Source: Candidatus Galloscillospira excrementavium (GTDB lineage Bacteria > Bacillota > Clostridia > Oscillospirales > Oscillospiraceae). From it: DNA of 8,997 bases. Made by a program: the position numbers and the translations under genes. Within the stretch, counting starts at the first letter, position 1. The number at the start of each line of letters is the position of its first letter. The stretch is from assembly GCA_018711785.1 (NCBI GenBank), contig DVHW01000060.1, forward strand, positions 1 to 8,997, written 5' to 3'. This document shows, in pieces, positions 1 to 6,372 of this stretch. The notes beneath the pieces are model-generated. The model saw nothing but the letters and a program-made list of their open reading frames with translations. It had not been told where the DNA came from and did not search any database.

Positions 1-197
<197 letters not shown>

Positions 198-218
198 CTA
201 TGTGGTTCGGCATGGCCG

Positions 219-335
219 GGGAAGGTCCCATGGGGACTTCCCTCCGGCCCGGCGGCGCTCCGGCGGTCCCGGGGCCGCCCGCCTTTGGTCCGCGCTCAGC
301 CCTTGGGCGCTTCCAAGGAGCTTGGGAGCACCCAA
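219..335 (-). promoter_or_regulatory. Hairpin-rich remB-gyrB leader
   Basis: The 182-bp gap between the remB stop and the gyrB start holds no convincing gene but is rich in inverted repeats. One hairpin (219-242) has arms GGGAAG and TCCC pairing with GGGA and CTTCCC around an ATG loop, with one bulged G. A second cluster offers mutually exclusive pairings: CCTTGG (301-306) with CCAAGG (313-318), GCTTCCAAG (309-317) with CTTGGGAGC (321-329, one wobble), and TTGGG (322-326) with CCCAA (331-335). No T-run follows on the minus strand, so this is not a simple terminator. A structured gyrB mRNA leader or a processing site is the most I would infer. No convincing promoter is visible. Confidence 0.4.
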
Positions 336-364
336 CGGACGGGCGCGGCCGTTTTTTCTGCGGC

Positions 365-625
365 TTATTCCAATGTCCGGCTCTCCGCCCGGCCCCGCAG
401 CGTGGCGGGGGAGAACTGGGCGAGATAAACCCGCTGCCTGCCCCGCGCTCCGCACAGGACAAAGGACTTTGGAAGGTCGCCGGTGACGCTCTCCAGATCC
501 CCCTCCGCCTCCCGCCGGGCCAGAAAGGCCCGGGTCAGGTGGGAGGAGGTGGAGTTGTCCATATCAAATACGCCGATGATGTCCCGCTGGTGGACCACGG
601 CGGACCCGCCCAAATGCAGATACAT
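365..625 (-). CDS. remB: RemB/YaaB family regulator (DUF370)
   Basis: This 86-residue protein matches the DUF370/RemB family, which sits between recF and gyrB in Bacillus. Diagnostic features are the N-terminus MYLHLGG, the segment RDIIGVFDMD (14-23), the helix SSHLTRAFL (27-35), PKSFVL (52-57) and the C-terminal YLAQFSPATLRGRA (67-80). In Bacillus subtilis, RemB is linked to extracellular-matrix and biofilm gene control and its paralogue RemA binds DNA; the role here is inferred only from family membership. The ATG at 625 is preceded by AAGGAGAA at good spacing. The gene lies 25 bp after the small membrane-protein gene, so the two are probably co-transcribed with recF. The last ten or so residues are arginine-rich and variable. 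Confidence 0.88.
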   Translation of the reverse strand: MYLHLGGSAVVHQRDIIGVFDMDNSTSSHLTRAFLARREAEGDLESVTGDLPKSFVLCGARGRQRVYLAQFSPATLRGRAESRTLE

Positions 626-650
626 GTGTGCTTCTCCTTTTCCCGGGGAA

Positions 651-959
651 TCAGTCCTCCCGGATGATCCGGGGCCTCCAGAGCCGCCGCCACAGCCGCC
701 AGCCCAGCAGCAGGCCCAGAAACAGGGCGCACGCCGGCAGGCCGGGGATGAGGATCATGGTCTCTATCGGGGGAGAACCCCCGCCGTGCTCCGCCGGCCA
801 GACCGCCCAGCGCCAGGCCGCCACACCGGCGGTAAGGAGCAGGGAGACCAGGGGCGGCAGAAGGCGCAGCAGCCTCTTTTTTGTCCTGCGGCACACCAGG
901 TACTCCGCGATCAGCCCCAGCAGGAGGGGGATCAGACAGATGATCAGCAAAATCGGCAT
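651..959 (-). CDS. Small predicted integral membrane protein, unrecognised
   Basis: I do not recognise this 102-residue protein. It looks genuine: the ATG at 959 follows AAGGAGAG at 6-7 nt, the gene lies in line with recF upstream and remB 25 bp downstream, and the composition is that of a membrane protein rather than an antisense shadow. Three hydrophobic stretches are visible at about 2-22, 33-54 and 68-90. They are separated by a basic loop (CRRTKKRLLR, 23-32) and a Gly/Pro/Glu-containing loop (55-67). The C-terminus is Trp/Arg-rich (WRLWRRLWRPR, 87-97). The positive-inside rule puts the 23-32 loop and the C-tail in the cytoplasm. There is no signal peptidase site or catalytic motif. Bacillus has no gene at this position, so it is probably lineage-specific. 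Its function is unknown. Confidence 0.7.
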   Translation of the reverse strand: MPILLIICLIPLLLGLIAEYLVCRRTKKRLLRLLPPLVSLLLTAGVAAWRWAVWPAEHGGGSPPIETMILIPGLPACALFLGLLLGWRLWRRLWRPRIIRED

Positions 960-982
960 GGTCTCTCCTTATTCCAAAACTC

Positions 983-1037
983 CGCCGCAAATAAGGTTTG
1001 GCCCGCAGGCCAAACGCTTGTGCGGCGCACCTGCGCC
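983..1037. repeat. Composite stem-loop after recF
   Basis: The 92-bp gap between the recF stop and the small membrane-protein gene is mostly palindromic. An inner perfect 8-bp stem GTTTGGCC (996-1003) / GGCCAAAC (1008-1015) closes a CGCA tetraloop. It extends by AAG/CTT past a bulged G1016. An outer 7-bp stem CGCCGCA (983-989) / TGCGGCG (1021-1027) encloses it. A competing stem GGCGC (1024-1028) / GCGCC (1033-1037) overlaps the outer arm. Neither strand has a terminal T-run, so I read it as an mRNA-processing or stability structure, or a REP-like intergenic repeat. Confidence 0.6.
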
Positions 1038-1051
1038 GGGCCAGGTCTTTC

Positions 1052-2155
1052 TCACACCAGGGCCCCCTCCCGGATGCGGAAGGCCCTCCCGTCCCCCAGC
1101 CGCTCCGCCTTCTCCTCCTCGCAGCAGGTGATAAAGACCTGGCCGCCGGAGATGCGGGAGAGGACGAAGTCCTGCCGCCGCTGGTCCAGCTCGCTGAGCA
1201 CGTCGTCCAGCAGCAGCACCGGCCACTCCCCGGTGTCGTGGAAGAAGATCTCCCGGGCGCCCAGCTTGAGGGAGAGGGCGGCGGTGCGAGTCTGGCCCTG
1301 GGAGGCGAACTGCTTGGCGCTCACCCCGTCCAGCTCCACCGCCAGGTCGTCCTTGTGGGGGCCGGAGAGGCACTGCCGGGCGTCCAGCTCGGCCTGCCGG
1401 TGGGTCTCCTGGTGCTCCAGCAGGGCGGGGAGGAGGACCTTGGGCGGGTCCTCCGGATGGGCCACGGTCTTGACGGTCTCATACCGCAGGGAGAGCTCCT
1501 CCCGCCCGCCGGAGAAGTCCCGGTGGACAGCCGGGGCGTACTCGGCCAGCTTGCGGATGAAGTGGGCGCGGTAGTGGATGAGGATTGCCCCGGTCTGGGC
1601 CATGCGGAGATTGAAGTCGTCCAACGCGTCCAGCAGGGAGGGGTGGTCGGGCCAGTCCCGGAGTATCCGGGTCTTCTGCTCGTAGAGCCGGCGGTACTCG
1701 GCCAGGGCCGCGGCGTACCGGGGCCGCAGCTGGCAGATGCACTCGTCCAGAAACCGCCGCCGCTCCGCCGCCCCGGCCCGGATGAGGTTCAGGTCCTCCG
1801 GACAGAAGAGCACCGTGGTCAGGATGCCGGAAAGCTCCCCGGCGGTCCTGAGCTTCACCCCGTTGGACCACAGCTGCCGCCGCTGTCCCCGGTGGAGCCG
1901 GGCCTCCAGGGTGAAGTCCCGCTGGCGGGAGAACACCTCCGCCTTGAGAAAGGCGTGGTCCACCCCGAACTGGATCAGCTCCCGGTCGTACCGGGCCCGG
2001 TGGGAGGAGGCAGTGGAGAGGTAGGCCACGGCCTCCAGCAGGTTGGTCTTGCCCTGGGCGTTGTCCCCGCAGATCACGTTGACCGTGGGGGAAAAGGATG
2101 CCTCCAGGTGGAGGTAGTTGCGCCAGAAGTCCAGCTCGATGGCCCTGACGATCAT
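1052..2155 (-). CDS. recF: DNA replication and repair protein RecF
   Basis: RecF is an SMC/ABC-type ATPase that binds gapped DNA with RecO and RecR and loads RecA at stalled forks. The 367-residue length is normal for the family. Visible motifs are the N-terminal RecF segment [12 protein letters not shown] (10-21), Walker A GDNAQGKT (30-37), the conserved [12 protein letters not shown] (117-128) and RRRFLDE (132-138), GPHKDD (265-270), the ABC signature SQGQTR (285-290) and Walker [13 protein letters not shown] (313-324). All key ATPase residues appear intact. The ATG at 2155 overlaps the TGA of yaaA by four bases (ATGA), so the two are likely translationally coupled within the dnaA-side operon. 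A hairpin-rich gap follows the stop codon. Confidence 0.97.
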   Translation of the reverse strand: MIVRAIELDFWRNYLHLEASFSPTVNVICGDNAQGKTNLLEAVAYLSTASSHRARYDRELIQFGVDHAFLKAEVFSRQRDFTLEARLHRGQRRQLWSNGVKLRTAGELSGILTTVLFCPEDLNLIRAGAAERRRFLDECICQLRPRYAAALAEYRRLYEQKTRILRDWPDHPSLLDALDDFNLRMAQTGAILIHYRAHFIRKLAEYAPAVHRDFSGGREELSLRYETVKTVAHPEDPPKVLLPALLEHQETHRQAELDARQCLSGPHKDDLAVELDGVSAKQFASQGQTRTAALSLKLGAREIFFHDTGEWPVLLLDDVLSELDQRRQDFVLSRISGGQVFITCCEEEKAERLGDGRAFRIREGALV

Positions 2156-2364
2156 GTGACGCTCAGCCGCACGTCCCCCAGGGTTACGGTGTCCCCCGGG
2201 CGGATCTTTCTGCCCCGCATGGTGCAGCTCTCGCCGTTCACCAGCACCTCGCCCTGCTGGATGCGGATCTTGGCCTCCCCGCCGGTGCCCACCAGGGCGG
2301 CGTATTTCAGAAGGGCCTCCAGCTTGATGAATTCCGTTTGGATCTTGACGGTCTGTTCCCGCAT
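2152..2364 (-). CDS. yaaA: S4-domain RNA-binding protein YaaA (RlbA family)
   Basis: This 70-residue protein is almost entirely one S4 RNA-binding fold, the small protein found between dnaN and recF in Firmicutes. Typical residues are [15 protein letters not shown] (8-22), [19 protein letters not shown] (27-45), and the [12 protein letters not shown] block near residues 49-60. The Bacillus homologue (not the unrelated E. coli YaaA) has been associated with ribosome assembly; that role is family knowledge. I chose the ATG at 2364, with GAGG seven bases upstream, because conservation begins there. An open frame extends further upstream but reads through the dnaN end antisense to the known reading frame and is not credible. 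The stop overlaps the recF start. Confidence 0.93.
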   Translation of the reverse strand: MREQTVKIQTEFIKLEALLKYAALVGTGGEAKIRIQQGEVLVNGESCTMRGRKIRPGDTVTLGDVRLSVT

Positions 2365-2435
2365 AAAAATGCCTCGTTTTTCGTTGATTTCAGTGCCCTG
2401 ACAGGGAAATGGACACCATGACCCGGCCCACAGAA

Positions 2436-2455
2436 GAGGCGGTGAGAGCCGCCTC
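2436..2455 (-). other. Hairpin spanning the dnaN stop codon
   Basis: A perfect 7-bp inverted repeat, GAGGCGG (2436-2442) / CCGCCTC (2449-2455), with a 6-nt loop covers the dnaN TGA. On the minus strand it is followed by TCTTCTGTG rather than a T-run, so strong intrinsic termination is unlikely. It may be partial attenuation or an mRNA-end structure between dnaN and yaaA (89-bp gap). A shorter CCCTG/CAGGG repeat lies at 2396-2406. Confidence 0.35.
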
Positions 2456-3566
2456 ACTCTCCGGCCTTGAGCCGCACCGGCAGCACCATGTACAGGAAGT
2501 TCTCCTCCCCCTCGGCCGGGAGGATGACGCAGGGGGACACCCCGGTGGACAGCTCCAGCCGCACCTGGTCGGTGGGGGCGGCCTTCAGCGCGTCCATGAG
2601 GAACTTGTTGTTGAAACCGATCTCCAGCCCGCCGCCGTCCCCGTCCACGGGGCACTGGTCGGCCGCGTCGCTCACCGCGGTGCGGGTGGTGATCTTCAGC
2701 ACGTCCTTTTCAAAGAGGCAGCGCAGGGGGCTTTTCAGCTTGTCGCTGATGATGAGGGAGACCCGCTCGATGGAGGAGAGGAGTGTGCGGGTGTCGGCCT
2801 CCACATGGATGGGGTTGTTGCGGGGGATGGCCTGGCGGTAGGCCAGGAACTCCCCCTCCAGCCGGCGGGAGACCAGCATGGTGTCGTTGACCTTGAACAT
2901 CACGTGCCGGGCGCCCTGGATGACAAAGGCGCTCTCCTCCACGTCGCCGCAGATCTTCTCCACCTCGGACAGGGCGGCGCCGGGCACCACGAAGGAGAAT
3001 GACTCGGCCCCCTCCTTCTTCTCCACCTGCTCGTGGCGCAGAGCCAGGCGGTAGCCGTCCACCGACACCACGGTGAGGCCGCTCTCGTCCACTTCAAAGA
3101 GGGAGCCGGTGTGGATGGGGCGGCTCTCGTTGGTGCTCACGGCAAAGAGGGTCTGGGAAATCATGGACTTCAGGACCCCCTGCTGGAGCTGAATGGTGTT
3201 CTGGTACTCCACGGTGGGCAGCTCGGGGAACTCCTCCGGGTCGATGCCCTGGATGTTGAAGGAACTCATGCCGCACTCGATGTGCACGGTCAGGTTGTCG
3301 GTGGAGATGGTTACCATGTCGTCGGGCAGCTTGCGGATGATGTCGCCGAAGAGCCGGGCCTCCAGCACCAGGGAGCCGGTGGAGGTGATCTGGGCCGGGA
3401 CGCTGGTGCGGATGCCGGTCTCCAGGTTGTAGCCGGTGAGGCGCAGGTCGTTTTCCGCCTCCAGCAGAATACCCATCAGGGCGGGGATGGAGCTCTTGGA
3501 GGACACCGCCCGGCTGGTGGTGGAGATGGCGGACTGGAGCAGAGCCTTTTCGCAGGAAAATTTCAT
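2454..3566 (-). CDS. dnaN: DNA polymerase III beta subunit (sliding clamp)
   Basis: The beta clamp forms a ring dimer around DNA and tethers replicative polymerase and other partners. The product is 370 residues, the usual size for the three-domain clamp. It begins [20 protein letters not shown] (1-20) and carries [10 protein letters not shown] (28-37) and [11 protein letters not shown] (44-54) of domain 1. It also has the FPELP segment (113-117) at the domain 1-2 join, [11 protein letters not shown] (167-177), FLAYRQAIP (240-248), and the C-terminal YMVLPVRL (359-366) that helps form the partner-binding pocket. I chose the ATG at 3566 on family N-terminus and on AAGGTGG about nine bases upstream; the open frame continues upstream into the origin spacer without homology. 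The gene is co-directional with dnaA, 259 bp downstream of it, in the standard order. Confidence 0.97.
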   Translation of the reverse strand: MKFSCEKALLQSAISTTSRAVSSKSSIPALMGILLEAENDLRLTGYNLETGIRTSVPAQITSTGSLVLEARLFGDIIRKLPDDMVTISTDNLTVHIECGMSSFNIQGIDPEEFPELPTVEYQNTIQLQQGVLKSMISQTLFAVSTNESRPIHTGSLFEVDESGLTVVSVDGYRLALRHEQVEKKEGAESFSFVVPGAALSEVEKICGDVEESAFVIQGARHVMFKVNDTMLVSRRLEGEFLAYRQAIPRNNPIHVEADTRTLLSSIERVSLIISDKLKSPLRCLFEKDVLKITTRTAVSDAADQCPVDGDGGGLEIGFNNKFLMDALKAAPTDQVRLELSTGVSPCVILPAEGEENFLYMVLPVRLKAGE

Positions 3567-3655
3567 GGGGAGCACCCACCTTTCGTCAGCTTTTTCTCTC
3601 CGAAAGGAGAGGAGAGGTTTCTTTTCTTCGTAATAGTGGCCGTAGGCGAAAATCT

Positions 3656-3811
3656 TGTGGAAAAACGGCGAAACGCGCTGGGGGGCAAGGAAAAGCCCGT
3701 CCACAGGGGATGTGGAAAAACAGGGCGGTTCTGCACAGGGGATGGGGAGAAGGCGGTTTCTCCACAGATCGGACTTCCACAGTGGAAAACAAGGGGTGGA
3801 AATGTGGAAAA
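3656..3811. other. DnaA-box cluster (candidate oriC) in the dnaA-dnaN spacer
   Basis: The 259-bp spacer (3567-3825) has several matches to the DnaA box TTATCCACA. One-mismatch boxes are TGTGGAAAA at 3656-3664, 3711-3719 and 3803-3811 (TTTTCCACA on the minus strand) and TTCTCCACA at 3758-3766. AGTGGAAAA at 3781-3789 is a two-mismatch form and abuts ACTTCCACA (3773-3781), giving an inverted pair TTCCAC-A-GTGGAA. Weaker CCACA cores occur near 3701 and 3731. Such clusters between dnaA and dnaN form the unwinding half of the Firmicute origin in Bacillus. A GAAA-loop hairpin (CTCTCC 3596-3601 / GGAGAG 3606-3611) lies in the dnaN leader. No obvious dnaN promoter was found here. Confidence 0.8.
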
Positions 3812-3825
3812 CTTTTGCCGGGAGA

Positions 3826-5139
3826 TCACTCGTACCGGGAGTTGATATTGGCGTTGATGTCCTTGATGATCTCGGCCAGCTCCGGGTCGTCCCGGATGAG
3901 CTTCTCCACCCGCTTGATGGAGTGGAGGACGGTGGAGTGGTCCCGGTTTTCAAACTCCCGGCCGATGTCGTCCAGGGAGAGGTTGGTCATGCGGCGGATC
4001 TCATACATGGCGATCTGCCGGGCCAGGGCGGTGTTCTTGGTGCGGGCCTGGCCCCGGAGGGCGGCGGAGTCGATGCCGTAAAACTTGCCGATCTCCTCGA
4101 TGATGACGTCGGGGGAGGGGAGGAACTCCGCCTTGTTCTTGAACATGTCCCGCACCGCCCGGGTGACGGTGTCCACGTTGACGCTCTCCCCCATGATGTT
4201 CTGAAAGGCCAGCAGACGGTTCACCGTGCCCTCGATCTGCCGGACGTTGGAGGTGATGTTCTCCGCGATGTACTGGAGCACCGGCTCGGGCAGGTCCATG
4301 CCCCGGCGGATGGCCTTGTTTTTGATGATGGCCATGCGGGTCTCGTAGTCCGGGGGCTGGATGTCCACCGGCAGGCCCCACTCGAACCGGGTGCGCAGCC
4401 GGTCGTCCAGCCGGAGCATCTCCTTGGGGGGGCGGTCGGCGGTGAAGACGATCTGGCGGCCCGCCTCGTAGAGGGTGTTGAAGGTGTGGAACATCTCCTC
4501 CTGGCTGCTCTCCCGGCCGGCGATGAACTGCACGTCGTCCATGAGGAACACGTCGGCCGCCCGGTACTTCTCCCGGAACTCCTGGTTCCGGCCCTCCCGG
4601 ATGGCCTGGATGAGCTCGTTGGTGAAGGCGTCCCCCTTGATGTAGACCACCCGGTACTCCGGGTGGTTCTGGTGGATGGTGTGGGCGATGGCGTAGAGCA
4701 GGTGGGTCTTACCCAGGCCGGACTCGCCGTAGATGAACAGGGGGTTGTAGCTCTTGCCCGGCGCCTCGGCCACCGCCAGGGCGGCGGCGTGGGCGAACTT
4801 ATTGGAGGAGCCCACCACGAAGCGCTCGAAGGTGTACTCCTCCGTGCCGGGGAGGAAGGAGTCCTGGGCGGGCTTCTGGTAGGCGGCGAGCTCTCCCCGT
4901 CCCAGCACCACCACCTCGAAGTCGGCGGAGAAGAGCTCCCGCAGGGCCTTCTGGACCGCGGGGATATACCGGGACTTGATGATGTCCCGCTTGAAGTCGG
5001 AGGGGGAACAGATGACAAAGCGGTCCTCGTCCAGGCTGACGGCAGTCACGTCGTCAAACCAGGTGTGGATGGTGGTGGCGGCCATATCGGTCTCCATCAG
5101 GGAGAGGACCTTCGCCCAGACGTCAGCGGTAGAATTCAC
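3826..5139 (-). CDS. dnaA: Chromosomal replication initiator DnaA
   Basis: DnaA is the AAA+ ATPase that binds DnaA boxes and melts the origin. The 437-residue product shows domain I (about 1-80, with VWAKVL and IHTWFDD). Domain II is very short (about 81-102). The AAA+ core starts at YTFERFVVG (102-110), with Walker A GESGLGKT (138-145), Walker B VFLMDDVQF (197-205), and the DDRLRTRFEWGL box with a probable arginine finger (245-256). The DNA-binding domain IV carries ARQIAMY (373-379) and the signature REFENRDHSTVLHSIKRV (394-411). The start is GTG at 5139-5137, preceded by AAGGGAGG (5154-5147) with 7-nt spacing. No earlier Met fits the family N-terminus. Domain II is near the short end of the range, as is common in Firmicutes. 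Confidence 0.98.
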   Translation of the reverse strand: MNSTADVWAKVLSLMETDMAATTIHTWFDDVTAVSLDEDRFVICSPSDFKRDIIKSRYIPAVQKALRELFSADFEVVVLGRGELAAYQKPAQDSFLPGTEEYTFERFVVGSSNKFAHAAALAVAEAPGKSYNPLFIYGESGLGKTHLLYAIAHTIHQNHPEYRVVYIKGDAFTNELIQAIREGRNQEFREKYRAADVFLMDDVQFIAGRESSQEEMFHTFNTLYEAGRQIVFTADRPPKEMLRLDDRLRTRFEWGLPVDIQPPDYETRMAIIKNKAIRRGMDLPEPVLQYIAENITSNVRQIEGTVNRLLAFQNIMGESVNVDTVTRAVRDMFKNKAEFLPSPDVIIEEIGKFYGIDSAALRGQARTKNTALARQIAMYEIRRMTNLSLDDIGREFENRDHSTVLHSIKRVEKLIRDDPELAEIIKDINANINSRYE

Positions 5140-5190
5140 GGTGGGGCCTCCCTTGTGGTGTAATAAATCTAAGAGGTATATATCTAATTA

Positions 5191-5219
5191 ATTATACCAA
5201 AAAAGAGACCCTCCATCAA
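5191..5219 (-). promoter_or_regulatory. dnaA promoter with overlapping inverted repeat
   Basis: On the minus strand, TTGATG (5219-5214) and a consensus TATAAT (5196-5191) are separated by 17 bp, predicting transcription from about 5184, some 45 nt before the dnaA GTG. An inverted repeat GGTATA (5175-5180) / TATACC (5193-5198), with the inner palindrome TAATTAATTA (5185-5194), overlaps the -10 and start region. It could be an operator, but may be a chance product of AT-richness. Confidence 0.7.
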
Positions 5220-5343
5220 CTATTTTTCCGAGGATACCTTATAAAATAGAATGAGATGTGAGAATGATTTTGTGGGAGAAAGAATTTAGAGCACAACATA
5301 TTGTGGAGAGAACAAAAGGGGAATGTTTTCTGCAAAAAAGGAG

Positions 5344-5373
5344 TTGACAGAAACTTTTCCCTTCCTGTATAAT
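5344..5373 (+). promoter_or_regulatory. rpmH operon promoter, consensus sigma-A type
   Basis: TTGACA (5344-5349) and TATAAT (5368-5373) both match consensus exactly, with an 18-bp spacer. Transcription should start near 5380, leaving a leader of about 118 nt before rpmH. A perfect promoter fits the high demand for ribosomal protein L34, and may also drive rnpA and the genes after it. Confidence 0.85.
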
Positions 5374-5427
5374 ACCTATCGTGCCTTTGTGCCAAAATAG
5401 GTGTAAAGCACTCTGCATTGACGACCG

Positions 5428-5469
5428 CGGCCGGTCTCCGGCCGTTGTGGTTGGCGGGGACAGCCCCGC
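5428..5469 (+). promoter_or_regulatory. Tandem GC-rich hairpins in the rpmH leader
   Basis: Two perfect stems lie in the leader between the rpmH promoter and Shine-Dalgarno site. They are CGGCCGG (5428-5434) / CCGGCCG (5438-5444) with a TCT loop, and GCGGGG (5454-5459) / CCCCGC (5464-5469) with an ACAG loop. Neither is followed by a T-run. They end 13 nt before AGGAGG (5483-5488), leaving the ribosome site free. A stabilising or autoregulatory leader is possible but unproven. Confidence 0.5.
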
Positions 5470-5497
5470 TTCACGACCGAACAGGAGGTGTATCACA

Positions 5498-5632
5498 GTG
5501 GTTCGTACCTATCAGCCCAAAAAGCTTCAGCGCTCCAAGGAGCACGGCTTCCGCAAGCGCATGCGCACCCGTAACGGCCGCAAGGTGCTCGCGCGCCGCC
5601 GCGCCAAGGGCCGCGCTCGTCTGACCCACTAA
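5498..5632 (+). CDS. rpmH: 50S ribosomal protein L34
   Basis: This 44-residue, Arg/Lys-rich protein of the large ribosomal subunit is nearly a textbook L34: [20 protein letters not shown] (2-21), then [18 protein letters not shown] (22-39). The start is GTG at 5498-5500, decoded as Met. It is fixed by the family N-terminus (M-V/K-R-T-Y-Q-P) and by a strong AGGAGG at 5483-5488, nine bases upstream. The open frame upstream is leader sequence without homology. rpmH heads the rightward operon with rnpA, a near-universal pairing at bacterial origins, and is divergent from dnaA. Confidence 0.98.
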   Translation: MVRTYQPKKLQRSKEHGFRKRMRTRNGRKVLARRRAKGRARLTH

Positions 5633-5668
5633 GGGATGGGACGGCAAACCAAATAGGGCTTTTCACTG

Positions 5669-5747
5669 AGGGGCGGGGGACTAGATCCTCTCGCCCCTGT
5701 CTGGCATACGCCTCTTTTGGGGCGGTGAAGGGCCCGAGGACAAGAGG
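5669..5747 (+). promoter_or_regulatory. rpmH-rnpA intergenic hairpins, one over the rnpA ribosome site
   Basis: The 125-bp gap contains a stem AGGGGCG (5669-5675) / CGCCCCT (5692-5698), extended inward by GGGGA (5676-5680) / TCCTC (5686-5690) past a bulged T. No T-run follows it directly. A second pairing, CCTCTT (5711-5716) / AAGAGG (5742-5747), would occlude the rnpA Shine-Dalgarno GAGGAG (5744-5749). This could lower RnpA output relative to L34 or mark an RNA cleavage site. The structures are visible; the function is inference. Confidence 0.45.
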
Positions 5748-5757
5748 AGCGCTACTC

Positions 5758-6105
5758 GTGAAGCAGACCTTTTCCCTCAAACAGAATCATGAGTTCCGCC
5801 GCCTGTACGCCAAGGGGAAGAGCGCCGTCGCCCCCTGCGTGGCCCTGTACTGCCGAAAGACCAAGCGGGGTTATAACCGCCTGGGCCTGACCACCGGGGT
5901 CAAGCTGGGAAAGGCGGTGCAGCGCAACCGGGTGCGGCGGCGCCTGCGGGAGATCTACCGGCTCCATGAGGAGGAATTTGGGACAGGCTGGGACCTCGTG
6001 GCGGTGGCCCGGGTCCGGTCGGTCCACGCCCGCTACCGGGAGCTGGAGCGGCAGTTCCTTCAGTGCGCCGACCGGCTGGGCATCCGGAGGAGGGAGGAAA
6101 AATGA
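5758..6105 (+). CDS. rnpA: Ribonuclease P protein component
   Basis: RnpA is the small basic protein that assists RNase P RNA in cutting 5' leaders from precursor tRNAs. The 115-residue product has [20 protein letters not shown] (2-21), [20 protein letters not shown] (42-61), and the RNR motif [10 protein letters not shown] (56-65). I chose GTG at 5758-5760 because homology starts with the KQTFSL segment and GAGGAG (5744-5749) sits eight bases upstream. An ATG-like alternative at 5725 (GTGAAG context) would add 11 non-conserved residues and lacks a good ribosome site. The stop overlaps the yidD start as ATGA (6102-6105), suggesting translational coupling. Confidence 0.96.
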   Translation: MKQTFSLKQNHEFRRLYAKGKSAVAPCVALYCRKTKRGYNRLGLTTGVKLGKAVQRNRVRRRLREIYRLHEEEFGTGWDLVAVARVRSVHARYRELERQFLQCADRLGIRRREEK

Positions 6106-6320
6106 AGCGCCTGCTTCTCGCCCTCATCACCTTTTACCGGAAGTATATCTCCCCGGCCCGGCCGCCCTGCTGCCGGTTTATCCCCACCTGCTCGGCCTAC
6201 GCGCTGGAGGCGGTGGAGAAATACGGCGCCCTCAAGGGGGGCTGGCTGGCCCTGAAGCGGCTGTGCAAATGCCACCCCTTCCACCGGCAAACGTCCATCG
6301 AGTACGACCCCGTCCCGTAG
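6102..6320 (+). CDS. yidD: Membrane protein insertion efficiency factor YidD
   Basis: YidD is a small membrane-associated protein encoded next to yidC and thought to aid membrane-protein insertion. The 72-residue product has the family core FYRKYISP (11-18), [15 protein letters not shown] (23-37), the [14 protein letters not shown] run (41-54), CHP (57-59) and a terminal YDPVP (68-72). The Gly-Gly usually before DPVP is replaced by SIEY here. Cysteines at 23, 24, 30, 55 and 57 are retained. Helix 2-12 is probably amphipathic. A GGAGGAGGGAGG tract (6086-6097) precedes the ATG, and the start overlaps the rnpA stop. Its length is normal for Firmicutes; it lies 52 bp before yidC. Confidence 0.95.
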   Translation: MKRLLLALITFYRKYISPARPPCCRFIPTCSAYALEAVEKYGALKGGWLALKRLCKCHPFHRQTSIEYDPVP

Positions 6321-6372
6321 ATCAGGCCTGCGGGGCGCTCCCTCCGCGAAAAACTACTTTGGAGGCGCACAA

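Larger units (their letters stand above)
5161..5400. other. AT-rich dnaA-rpmH spacer, possible second origin element
   Basis: Hand counting gives about 33% GC for 5161-5400, including 27% for 5161-5220, against very GC-rich flanking genes. The stretch contains no credible gene. It holds the two divergent promoters and poor DnaA-box-like sites (TGTGGAGAG near 5302-5310, TGTGGGAGA near 5271-5279). In Bacillus the region upstream of dnaA carries DnaA boxes that form the other half of a bipartite origin. Low duplex stability here could serve unwinding or simply reflect the promoters. The box evidence is weak. Confidence 0.5.

Noticed and set aside
341..358. Possible plus-strand terminator with T6 between remB and gyrB
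   Set aside because: The stem before the T-run (ACGG/CCGT around a 10-base loop) is weak, and both flanking genes run on the minus strand. A role in stopping antisense transcription cannot be excluded.
998..2401. 467-codon open frame antisense to recF
   Set aside because: It lies over the whole of recF, shows no recognisable domain, and has the composition expected of a shadow frame.
3655..5163. 502-codon open frame antisense to dnaA
   Set aside because: It covers the complete, motif-intact dnaA on the other strand. Its protein is low-complexity (Gly/Val/Leu/Asp-rich) with no family motif. It is a by-product of strong G/C third-position bias.
5239..5496. 85-codon minus-strand frame in the dnaA-rpmH spacer
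   Set aside because: It overlaps the consensus rpmH promoter and leader and has no ribosome site or homology. The composition is that of non-coding AT-rich DNA.
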